Shown piece after piece: positions 56,894 through 64,000 of a stretch of DNA of 64,000 nucleotides. Position numbers and translations under genes: made by a program. Every line of letters starts with the position of its first letter. Position 1 is the stretch's first letter. Origin of the DNA: JAUHXS01 sp965213575 (GTDB lineage: Bacteria; Bacteroidota; Bacteroidia; Chitinophagales; JAUHXS01); the NCBI GenBank assembly GCA_965213575.1, contig CBDBZN010000037.1, forward strand, positions 1-64,000. Direction: 5' to 3'. The notes beneath the pieces are model-generated. The model did not search any database, was not told where the DNA came from, and worked only from the letters and a program-made list of their open reading frames with translations.

Positions 56894-57070
56894 TTAACTT
56901 AATGAGATCTTTTTCTTTCTATTGCGTTCTGCTACAGCTAAAAGATTATCTAATGCCATAGTAAATGTTTGCTCATTAAATACTTTACTATCTAGTTTTT
57001 GTATTTCAATTTGCTCCTGACGAATGCTTTCTGCATTCATTCTGGCTAACTGTGCTATAGATTTATTCAT
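56894..57070 (-). CDS. small protein of unknown function upstream of parC
   Basis: From ATG 57070, 58 residues: MNKSIAQLARMNAESIRQEQ, then a helical body and a basic end RNRKKKISLS. Not recognised. It is 33 bp upstream of parC on the same strand. The frame is open to 57091; the internal ATG is preferred because the extra residues are unremarkable. A short helical DNA-, RNA- or protein-binding role is possible but not shown. Confidence 0.55.
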   Translation of the reverse strand: MNKSIAQLARMNAESIRQEQIEIQKLDSKVFNEQTFTMALDNLLAVAERNRKKKISLS

Positions 57071-57128
57071 AATTTTCCAATTATAATTCATTGCAATATA
57101 CCATTTATCAGCTTTTTATAAAACTTCA

Positions 57129-57140
57129 ATTGTGCACAAT
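57129..57140. promoter_or_regulatory. palindrome ATTGTGCACAAT, operator-like
   Basis: A perfect 12-bp palindrome followed by a partial direct copy (ATTGTGCATAAT, 57139-57150) in the gap between divergent genes, 24 bp upstream of a well-formed promoter. It could bind a dimeric regulator. Confidence 0.45.
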
Positions 57141-57163
57141 TGTGCATAATGTATTAAAATACC

Positions 57164-57193
57164 TTGCAGGCTAATTATTTGTGTATATTTTTG
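57164..57193 (+). promoter_or_regulatory. promoter, TTG-N19-TATTTTTG
   Basis: The best promoter in the window: TTG at 57164-57166 and TATTTTTG at 57186-57193, spaced by 19 bases as in the Bacteroidota consensus. The ATG at 57199 lies at the expected transcription start, implying a leaderless or nearly leaderless message. Confidence 0.6.
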
Positions 57194-57198
57194 TAAAC

Positions 57199-57852
57199 AT
57201 GCGGAATAAGCTTTTTTTGCTATTGTTGTTTTTGCCATTAGTAGCTGTTATTGTTTTATATCTAAGAATTGATAAAGATTATTTTTCCGGTATCCCTGAA
57301 TGTAAAGGAAATTTAAAACGATTTGAAGGATATGTAATTTGCACATACATTAATGGTTCAGATACCTCTAAATGGGCAGCGTATCAACTGACAGGCAAAG
57401 AAGCTATGGGAATTTTACCGGTAGAGAAAAAGAAAAACATCATTCAGTTGGCCCCGACTCAAGATTTTAAATGGAGCCGGCAATCTATAGCAAATACTTA
57501 CCAAATTCAAAATGCTATCATCATGCAGCCTGATTTATACAGTAAGATATGGCAGCCACTTGAGGTTATTATTAATCGTTGGGCAGTTAAGCATCATAGA
57601 CTCTATATTGTTAGTGGTGTTTCTGTTTCGGCAGGCAAAACTTTATATTATAAAGCTGTATTGGATTATAAAGATCCGGATATTAAGGCTATAGGTTTTT
57701 TATTCTTAGCTGATGAAAATTATAATGATCCGACAGACTGTGTAGTTTCGGTGCAAGCTCTCGAAAAAGTTATTGGCTACAATCTTTTTCCAAAATTGCC
57801 AAAGTTAATAGCTGAAAAAATAGAATCGACCGCTGATTATAAAGTATGGTGA
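57199..57852 (+). CDS. membrane-anchored protein resembling DNA/RNA non-specific endonuclease but lacking its active site
   Basis: From ATG 57199, 217 residues with one N-terminal membrane segment (LFLLLLFLPLVAVIVLYL). The body resembles the NucA/EndoG nuclease fold: WAAYQLTGKEA, then IQNAIIMQPDLYSKIWQPLE, then INRWAVKHHRLYIVSGVSVS and YYKAVLDYKDPDIKAIGFLF. The catalytic DRGH motif expected before the IQN segment is missing; FKWSRQS stands near its place. It may be a binding-only relative or another fold altogether. It overlaps the convergent neighbour by 16 bp. Confidence 0.55.
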   Translation: MRNKLFLLLLFLPLVAVIVLYLRIDKDYFSGIPECKGNLKRFEGYVICTYINGSDTSKWAAYQLTGKEAMGILPVEKKKNIIQLAPTQDFKWSRQSIANTYQIQNAIIMQPDLYSKIWQPLEVIINRWAVKHHRLYIVSGVSVSAGKTLYYKAVLDYKDPDIKAIGFLFLADENYNDPTDCVVSVQALEKVIGYNLFPKLPKLIAEKIESTADYKVW

Positions 57853-58307
57853 GCGGTGGAGAATTTTCTTCTGAATATCCAATCATATCGTTGCCAGCCT
57901 CCTATAGGTTCATAGTCAGGATATTTTTTAACCAGATAGGCAGCACCTATTTCTGTTGCGTGTTTTTCCGGAAGGCTTAAGTAATGTACCTGTTCATTAG
58001 CAAACACAGCAGTGGCAAGACTAGGCAAAGCTATCAAGAAGATATAGGCAGGGCCAAAAGTTTTACTTTGTAACGTGTGTCCAAACTCATGAGTAAATAC
58101 GTTGCCGCCAAAACAAGCTTTTCTGCCCAAGAATATTTTATTGCCTAAAGCATATCCGATAAAAGACGCATTTGTTTCATAAGTAACGGTTTCTTCAAAT
58201 ACATATACGCCTTCAATTTTAATATTCTGATCCTTTAAAAGAATATTGGCTAAAATGAGTTGTGGTAATTGCCATAATTCTGTAAGTTTCCTGCTACTTA
58301 CAAGCAC
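57837..58307 (-). CDS. putative membrane protein with HExxH zinc-peptidase motif
   Basis: A 156-residue product with HEFGHTLQSKTFGPAYIFLI near residues 73-92 (HEFGH zincin motif) followed by a hydrophobic stretch, and a second conserved-looking region KHATEIGAAYLV, where a Glu could be the third ligand. The start is uncertain: GTG 58307 is used, but ATG at about 58336 joins the frame after removal of one base, adding MAIAFPV. It could be a small metalloprotease or an inactive relative; I cannot name the family. Confidence 0.55.
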   Translation of the reverse strand: MLVSSRKLTELWQLPQLILANILLKDQNIKIEGVYVFEETVTYETNASFIGYALGNKIFLGRKACFGGNVFTHEFGHTLQSKTFGPAYIFLIALPSLATAVFANEQVHYLSLPEKHATEIGAAYLVKKYPDYEPIGGWQRYDWIFRRKFSTAHHTL

Positions 58308-58535
58308 ATACAGGAAATGCTATTGCCATTATTGTGCAAAATGTCCATAGGTTATAAGTCAGCAGTAAAATATTTTTTCAAAACGAGTAAAAATATTATT
58401 AGTCTCAAATGTAGAAATAAGAAATAGATTATTTCAGCAGTAAATGACAGCAAATTTTTTATAAATTTAAAGACATATTATTTGGCAGGATAATTGTAAT
58501 TTCAAGTACTAGTTTATATAATAAAAATTTAGAAA

Positions 58536-58919
58536 ATGTCACTTAAAAATAAATATGAAGAAGTACTAGAATTAGGTAAAAAATTCAACGTGCAAAATGG
58601 AGATGTTAAAGAGGAAAGCAACTTATTAAAAGTAAAAGGTACTGCCAAAACTCAATATCAAAAAGATAGAATGTGGGATAAGATTAAGCAAATCGGTGGT
58701 GAAAATCCAAGTGATATTCAGGCTGATATTAAGGTTGCTGATAATTCTGCTTATCATTATCATGAAGTTGAAAGTGGAGAAACTTTGAGTAAGATTGCAA
58801 AGAAATATTATGGCGAATCATCTGAGTACATGAAGATATTCAAAGCAAATGATGATAAGCTAAAAGATCCTGACATGATCCATCCGGGCCAAGTTTTAAC
58901 TATTCCATTTCCTAGTTAA
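58536..58919 (+). CDS. LysM domain protein (BON-LysM, YgaU/LysM type)
   Basis: A 127-residue soluble protein. The N-terminal half (LLKVKGTAKTQYQKDRMWDK, then DIQADIKVAD) has the pattern of a BON-like domain; the C-terminal LysM runs from HYHEVESGETLSKIAKKYYG through IFKANDDKLKDPDMIHPGQV. No signal peptide is present, as in E. coli YgaU/Kbp, a cytoplasmic potassium-binding protein. A similar ion-sensing or envelope role is possible. Confidence 0.85.
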   Translation: MSLKNKYEEVLELGKKFNVQNGDVKEESNLLKVKGTAKTQYQKDRMWDKIKQIGGENPSDIQADIKVADNSAYHYHEVESGETLSKIAKKYYGESSEYMKIFKANDDKLKDPDMIHPGQVLTIPFPS

Positions 58920-58973
58920 AACTTGTTTATTTTAAATTCTGAGAGGCTGATGATTAGAGTGGATGAGTAAAAT

Positions 58974-59005
58974 TAAAGCTCATCATAACATTATGATGAG
59001 CTTTA
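58974..59005. terminator. perfect hairpin between LysM gene and tRNA-Glu
   Basis: TAAAGCTCATCATAA (58974-58988) and TTATGATGAGCTTTA (58991-59005) are exact inverted complements. It serves the convergent LysM gene and tRNA, ending 3 bp from the tRNA 3' end. Confidence 0.7.
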
Positions 59006-59008
59006 ATG

Positions 59009-59080
59009 CAGTCCGTAGGGGAATCGAACCCCTGTTACCAGGATGAAAACCTGGCGTCCTAACCCCTAGACGAACGGACC
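59009..59080 (-). tRNA. tRNA-Glu (anticodon TTC)
   Basis: On the minus strand the molecule begins GGTCCGT and ends ACGGACTG, pairing as the acceptor stem. The D arm is GTCTAGGGGTTAGGAC, the anticodon stem-loop CCAGG-TTTTCAT-CCTGG with anticodon TTC, and the T arm AGGGGTTCGATTCCCCT. CCA is not fully encoded (CA follows). Confidence 0.96.
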
Positions 59081-59183
59081 AAATAAGTTGGAATGCAAAA
59101 GTAAAATTTTTTTCTTATTTACTCCAAATATTTGGTAATAATATTTTATGAATCTCATCTTACACAGTATGAATTGAAAATAA

Positions 59184-59191
59184 TATCTTTG
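59184..59191 (+). promoter_or_regulatory. -7 box (TATCTTTG) for gap-pgk
   Basis: A perfect TAnnTTTG octamer 22 bp before the gap ATG. Confidence 0.45.
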
Positions 59192-59213
59192 CACCAACTG
59201 ATACTTATAAGAA

Positions 59214-60222
59214 ATGAATAAAACAAAAGTAGCTATCAATGGTTTTGGTAGGATCGGGCGGATTACTCTTCGTAAACTGATTGATCATAAATATATGGAG
59301 GTAGTTGCTATTAATGATCTTGCAGATACTGAAACGTTAGCACATTTATTTAAGTATGATTCTGTGCATGGCACTTATAAAGGTGAAGTATCTACAACGG
59401 AAAAAAGTATAACTATCGAAAATTCTGTTATACAAGTTTTATCCATCAAAGATCCTACAGAATTACCGTGGAAAGAAATGGGAGTGGAAATTGTTTTAGA
59501 ATGTACCGGCTTATTCAGAAGAGAAGAAGATGCCGAAAAACATCTAGAAGCAGGGGCAAAAAAAGTAATTATTTCCGCTCCTTCTAAAGGAGAGACCTAC
59601 GTAAAAACTATTGTAATAGGAGTCAATGATGATGACCTGGATGAAAATGATGAAGTTATCTCAAATGCTTCATGCACAACTAATTGCTTAGCACCTGTTA
59701 TGAAAGTTATTGAAGATAATTGGGGTTTTCAAAAAGCTTTTATGACAACTGTACATGCCTATACATCGGATCAATCATTACATGATCGTGCACACCGCGA
59801 CTTGAGGAGAGCCAGGGCTGCTTCCAGAAATCTAGTGCCTACTACTACAGGAGCAGCAGATGCTCTAAGCTTAGTCATGCCTCAAACTAAAGGCAAGGTT
59901 ATGGCATCTGCCGTCAGAGTGCCGGTAATAGATGGTTCTACTATTGAGTTAAACTGTATTTTAAATAAAGAGGTAAGCGAAAAAGAGATCAATGCCGCAT
60001 TTAAAAAAGCAGCTGAGCAAGAGCTTAAAGGTATTCTCGAATATACAGAAGCACCCTTAGTTTCTAGTGATATTATTGGTAACAGTCATTCTGCTATTTT
60101 TGATGCCTCTTTAACTACTACGATGGGAAGTTTTGTAAAGCTAATGGCTTGGTATGATAATGAAATGGGTTATTCATCTCGGTTGGTTGACTTGATTCAA
60201 AAAAGTTATAAAATTAAAATAA
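59214..60222 (+). CDS. gap: glyceraldehyde-3-phosphate dehydrogenase
   Basis: Oxidises glyceraldehyde-3-phosphate to 1,3-bisphosphoglycerate with NAD. The NAD-binding AINGFGRIGRITLRKL is near residue 7, the catalytic Cys in SNASCTTNCLAPVM near 152, VHAYTSDQ and the C-terminal WYDNEMGYSSRLVDL near 310-325. As read, the frame continues through KSYKIKIMGD into phosphoglycerate kinase. Removing one A from the six-A run at 60199-60204 instead gives LIQKVIKLK and TAA at 60220-60222, overlapping the pgk ATG as TAATG. This end is preferred because every other shift in the window is of the same kind. Confidence 0.93.
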
Positions 60223-61444
60223 TGGGCGACATACATGCCTATGATTTTTCGAATAAACAGGCAGTCATTCGTGTAGATTTTAATGTGCCGCTAGATGACA
60301 GTTTAAATGTTACGGATGACACAAGAATACAGGCTGCACTGCCAACGATCGAAAAGATATTAAAAGATAACGGCTCCGTTGTATTGATGTCACATTTGGG
60401 AAGGCCGAAAGATGGGCCGGAAGAGAAATTCTCTCTAAAGCATTTGGTACCTCATTTAACAAAACTGTTCTCCACCGATGTTTTGTTTGCAGAAGACTGT
60501 GCTAGCGATGAAGCATTTCGTAAATCTCAAAATTTAAAAGCTGGAGAAGTTCTCCTCCTTGAAAATCTACGATTCTATAAAGAAGAAACTAAGGGTGATA
60601 AAGCTTTTGCTGAAAAGCTATCTCAACACGGAGATGTATATATAAATGATGCTTTCGGAACCGCTCACCGCGCTCATGCATCTACAGCAATTATTGCTGA
60701 TTTTTTTAAGCCTGAAGAAAAAATGTTCGGCTGCTTAATGGAGAAAGAGATCAAAAATGCAGAGAAGGTGCTAAAAGATGCAAAAAAAACCTTTTACTGC
60801 TATTTTGGGTGGTGCAAAAATATCTGATAAAATTCTTATCATTGAAAAATTACTGGATTTAGCTGATAGCATCATTATTGGAGGAGGAATGAGTTATACT
60901 TTATTTAAGGCACAAGGGGGTGCAGTTGGAGAATCTTTAGTAGAAGAAGATAAACTTACTTTGGCGCTGGAAATTATCAAAAAAGCAAAGCAGAAAGATG
61001 TAACCCTTTTACTTCCTGTCGATTCTGTGATAGCAGATGATTTTTCAAATGAGGCCAATACTAAAATTGCGAAGAATGATAACATTCCCGATGGATGGAT
61101 GGGCTTAGATATCGGCCCTGAAGCATGTAATAAATTCGCGGATGTCATCTTAAACTCTAAAACTATTTTATGGAATGGCCCCTATGGGAGTTTTTGAAAT
61201 AGATGCTTTTCAAAATGGTACTAAAACTATTGCTGAGAGTGTTGCAAAAGCAACACAAAATGGTGCATTCTCTTTAATTGGCGGAGGAGACTCTGTAGCG
61301 GCGATCAATAAGTTTGACTTGGCTGATCAAGTCAGTTACGTTTCTACCGGTGGCGGTGCTTTATTGGAATATTTTGAAGGAAAGGAATTGCCGGGAATTA
61401 AGGCAATTAAAGGAAAATCAGAACTTATAGCTAACAGAAAATAA
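60222..61444 (+). CDS. pgk: phosphoglycerate kinase, two frameshifts
   Basis: Transfers phosphate from 1,3-bisphosphoglycerate to ADP, the step after gap. The N-domain has AVIRVDFNVPLDDSL near 14, LMSHLGRPKDGPEEKF and LLENLRFYKEE. The frame breaks at the eight-A run 60782-60789; one base less gives KKPFTAILGGAKISDK. It breaks again at the C run 61179-61182; one base less gives WNGPMGVFEIDAFQNGT. The end carries the nucleotide motif GGGDSVAAINKF and STGGGALLEYFEGKELPG. The repaired length is about 407 residues, slightly above the usual 390-400. Its 3' end overlaps the convergent beta-barrel gene by 27 bp. Confidence 0.93.
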
Positions 61445-62141
61445 ATATCCCGCACTGATAAATCTAAACGGCTTATATGGTTTAGGAGCGGAGCCATCTT
61501 GAGGAATATAATCAATATCTGCATTGGAGTTGCTAATATCTAAAATACTTACAGTAGCTCTGATGCCATGGGTTACCGACCAATGCTCTGTACCCACTTG
61601 GTGGCCACCTACGCCGATCACGCCGGCTAGTGCAAATTTCTTAAACCGGTTACTAATATCTTCTGTAGGAAATCTTTGTGGTAAAGAATCTGGATTTGTT
61701 TGACTTGCACTAAGCAAGAAGCCTCCTTGTAATCCAACTTCAAAATAAGGGCCTCCATAAGTAAATGTCTTTGTTCTTTTGTCACCTGCCGGCCTTAATC
61801 TAAGTAAAAGAGGGAATTCTACATAATTAAAATTGTAAGTATTTTTCCATGATACTTTTGAGGTGGAATCGGGGAATATATTGAAAAGTCTGATTATAAT
61901 TTTTATACAAAACTTCTAAAGTAACACCCACATTATAATAAGTAGCGTTATATCCCATACTTAAACCTGCCGTAAAACCGGCATTTGGAAAGTGTTCAAT
62001 TAATTCATCTTCTACAAAATTACCGCTAGTAGCTCTAGTATAATTTGCTCCTGCTTTAAACCCAACACTAAAACCACCTTGAGCCAAAATAGATCCGGGG
62101 ACTAAAAAAAGAATGAAAAGTACTTTTACTGAATTGATCAT
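61418..62141 (-). CDS. PorT-like outer-membrane beta-barrel protein, frameshifted
   Basis: A small barrel protein of about 240 residues after repair. It starts with a signal peptide (MINSVKVLFILFLVPGSILAQ) and GFSVGFKAGANYTRATSG, as in the PorT/OMP_b-brl family. One extra C in the CCCC run near 61876-61880 breaks the frame. After repair it reads PDSTSKVSWKNTYNFNYVEF, GGPYFEVGLQGGFLLSASQT and ends SAGYLFSVSYKF with an aromatic C-terminus. Without the repair it appears as two unrelated short frames. Function beyond membership of the small-barrel family is unknown. Confidence 0.8.
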
Positions 62142-62304
62142 ATTATATTTAAGTTAATTCTCTAAATTAACAAATATTTTAAAATTGATTAATATAAGTT
62201 TTACATTAATTGCATTAAGCATTTAATGCATCTTAATATAAATAAGTTTTAATTATAAAATGTAATCCATGGATTATTTTGCCATTAAATCTATAATGAT
62301 TTTG

Positions 62305-62312
62305 TAAATTTG
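62305..62312 (+). promoter_or_regulatory. -7 box (TAAATTTG) for fabG
   Basis: A perfect TAnnTTTG octamer 20 bp before the ATG, with TTTG at 62278-62281 (spacer 23) as a possible -33. Confidence 0.5.
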
Positions 62313-62332
62313 CAAACATTTAAATTTATATA

Positions 62333-63083
62333 ATGAGATTATTACAAGATAAAGTTGCATTAGTTACAGGCGGATCGAGAGGAATAGGCGAAGCAATTGT
62401 AAGAAAATTTGCTGAACAAGGTGCAAATGTTGCCTTTACCTATCTTTCTTCAGAAGAAAAAGCTAACAACTTGAGCTAAAGAAATTGCTCAACAATATGA
62501 TGTAATAGTTAAAGCATATAAATCTGATGCATCTTCTTATCAGGCGTCAGAAGAATTAGTTAAGAATATTTTAGAGGAATTTTCTACTATTGATGTATTG
62601 GTTAACAATGCAGGCATCACTAGAGATAATTTGATCTTAAGAATGTCTGAAGAGCAGTGGAATGATGTGATTGTTGCAAATCTCAATTCTGTATTTAATC
62701 TTACCAAACATGTTGTGAAGCCTATGATGAAGCAACGTAAAGGTTCTATTATTAATATGACGTCTATCGTAGGAATTAATGGGCACGCAGGCCAAGCAAA
62801 TTATTCTGCTTCTAAAGCCGGTATTATTGGTTTTACAAAATCTATTGCCGATGAACTAGGATCGAGAAATATCCGTTGTAACGCTATTGCACCGGGGTTT
62901 ATTAAAACTGATATGACGGAGGCTTTACCGCAAGCAGCAAAGGATCAATACCTTTCTGATATCGCATTAAATAGGTTTGGCGACCCATCAGAAATAGCAG
63001 ATGTGGCCCTTTTCTTAGCTTCCGATATGTCAAGCTACGTATCAAAACAGGTGATCAGGGTATGTGGTGCACATAAAAGATAG
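62333..63083 (+). CDS. fabG: 3-oxoacyl-[acyl-carrier-protein] reductase, frameshifted
   Basis: NADPH-dependent reductase of fatty acid elongation. From ATG 62333 the cofactor motif VTGGSRGIGEAIV is near residue 12. The frame breaks at 62473-62475; removing one base gives NNLAKEIAQQYDVIVKAYKS. The remainder shows VLVNNAGITRDNLILRM, the Ser of MTSIVGINGHAGQ, the catalytic YSASKAGIIGFTKS and CNAIAPGFIKTDMTE. The repaired length is 249 residues, normal. The last residues (VIRVCGAHKR) differ from the usual V-x-GG-M end, perhaps through another small error. Confidence 0.92.
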
Positions 63084-63114
63084 AACTGTCTCTGTCTGAA
63101 ACTGAAATATTATT

Positions 63115-64000
63115 TTGAATTTAGGACTGTCATTTGCTTATCCCACATGGTATATTATATTTTGTATTCTGATAGGATGCCTAATTAGCGGCTTTTTATA
63201 TTTTAAGAATCATCAGTTTTTAGAAAATAAGCCTACAGGTAAGTATCTTATTTATCTACTGTCTTTTATAAGGTTCTTAGGAATTACCATACTTGCTTTT
63301 TTGCTTCTTTCACCATTGCTGAAGATAAAAAAAACAGTCATAGAAAAGCCTTCTATCGTTTTGCTGCATGATAATTCTGCGTCTATTAAAAATCATTTTA
63401 CTATCCAAGATTCTTCAACTTATGCTAAACAATTGAAATTATTTACTGATAAATTCGATGAAAAATATCGTGTAGACTACTACAGCTTTGGAGATTCACT
63501 ATCTAAAAATAAAGCATATACTTTTTCTGATAATCAAACAGATATCGCTACAGCGTTATATGAACTGGATAATGTTTACGAAAATCAAAACATTGGAGCA
63601 GTTATAGTAGCTACTGATGGTATATATAACCGAGGCAGTAATCCTCTTTATGCACTACCTAATATTACTGCTCCTGTCTATTTTATAGCATTGGGAGATA
63701 CAACTAAAAAATTTGATCTTAAAATTAAAAATGTTACTTATAATGATATTGCTTATTTAGGTGATAAAATAGCTGTTAAAGTAGATGTTCAAGCAATAAA
63801 TGCTATTAATACCAGCAGTAAGCTCATACTACAAAAAATTACTGCTGAAGGTGATACAAGACCGGTCATTAGTGAAGATTATATAATTGATACAGATGAT
63901 TATTTTAAATCTTTCTTACTTATCATTGATGCTAACACCAAAGGCATCAATCATTACAGACTGACAATCCCTGCTATGAAAAAAGAGGCTAACACAGAAA
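63115..64000 (+). CDS. VWA-domain membrane protein, partial (runs off right edge)
   Basis: At least 295 residues from TTG 63115, with no ATG at a suitable place. Two membrane segments come first (WYIIFCILIGCLISGFLYF near 12-30; IRFLGITILAFLLLSPLL near 51-68). A von Willebrand A domain follows: SIVLLHDNSASIKNH near 80 holds the DxSxS metal site (DNSAS) and VIVATDGIYNRGS near 163 the third metal loop. A beta-rich region starts near 200. I recall similar proteins of about 700 residues in Bacteroidota, near BatA-type proteins, but their role is not established. It begins 31 bp after fabG. Confidence 0.75.
   Translation, partial: MNLGLSFAYPTWYIIFCILIGCLISGFLYFKNHQFLENKPTGKYLIYLLSFIRFLGITILAFLLLSPLLKIKKTVIEKPSIVLLHDNSASIKNHFTIQDSSTYAKQLKLFTDKFDEKYRVDYYSFGDSLSKNKAYTFSDNQTDIATALYELDNVYENQNIGAVIVATDGIYNRGSNPLYALPNITAPVYFIALGDTTKKFDLKIKNVTYNDIAYLGDKIAVKVDVQAINAINTSSKLILQKITAEGDTRPVISEDYIIDTDDYFKSFLLIIDANTKGINHYRLTIPAMKKEANTE

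Noticed and set aside
458..62475. Programmed +1 frameshifting as a genome-wide recoding system
   Set aside because: The sites share no slippery codon or stop context, and long genes such as uvrB and the TonB receptors read through without any shift; sequence error is simpler.
1..64000. CRISPR arrays, insertion sequences, prophage or integrative elements
   Set aside because: No regular direct repeats with spacers, no transposase, integrase or phage structural genes were seen on either strand.

Overview
The window comes from a low-GC member of the Bacteroidota. Several things point there: a secreted protein with a gliding-motility-type C-terminal sorting domain next to a PorP/SprF family membrane protein (type IX secretion), DUF5606, DUF4249 beside a TonB receptor, a fused alpha/beta 2-oxoacid dehydrogenase E1, the divergent birA / rsfS-ftsH arrangement, a methionine synthase split into two genes, and many upstream boxes fitting the Bacteroidota -7 element TAnnTTTG. 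The rank below phylum cannot be settled by reading. There is no insertion sequence, prophage or CRISPR array, and most of the window is housekeeping DNA.

Layout from left to right. 1-16.5 kb: an acyltransferase cut by the window edge, metF, a type IX secretion pair, birA / rsfS-ftsH-lpxH, prfA, split metH under a SAM-I riboswitch, then a small carotenoid group (SRPBCC protein, CrtZ-type hydroxylase, lycopene cyclase). 16.5-34.5 kb: antiporter, M3 peptidase, DUF5606 protein, uvrB-rlmN, a fatty-acid desaturase, a TonB receptor with a sugar-dehydrogenase-like lipoprotein, the E1 fusion, a DUF1573 protein and an aminotransferase. 34.5-48 kb: ABC-F ATPase, DUF2520 and KdsC-like genes, idi, a three-gene exporter (ABC with an eroded ATPase domain, HlyD, TolC), a DUF4249/TonB pair and a photolyase. 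48-64 kb: a BamA-like protein, a sugar-nucleotide/exopolysaccharide group, two SET-domain genes downstream of parC, a LysM protein, tRNA-Glu, gap-pgk, a beta-barrel protein, fabG and a VWA protein cut by the right edge.

Functional links: metF and metH supply and use methyl-THF, and the riboswitch closes the loop through SAM. idi, the lycopene cyclase and CrtZ belong to carotenoid synthesis and, with the photolyase, suggest light protection. gap and pgk are consecutive glycolytic steps, probably translationally coupled.

Reading caveat: about twenty single-base disruptions break otherwise conserved genes, and every one that can be phased is an extra base, usually in a short homopolymer. This looks like systematic sequence or consensus error rather than gene decay, so broken genes are annotated here at full length with the shift positions given. 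The observations most worth following are the SAM-I riboswitch with a heptad-repeat-filled P3 arm, the parC-SET-SET group, the exporter whose ATPase motifs are all replaced, the 7-bp-period arrays at gene ends, and the apparent gap-pgk fusion that is probably a one-base artefact.
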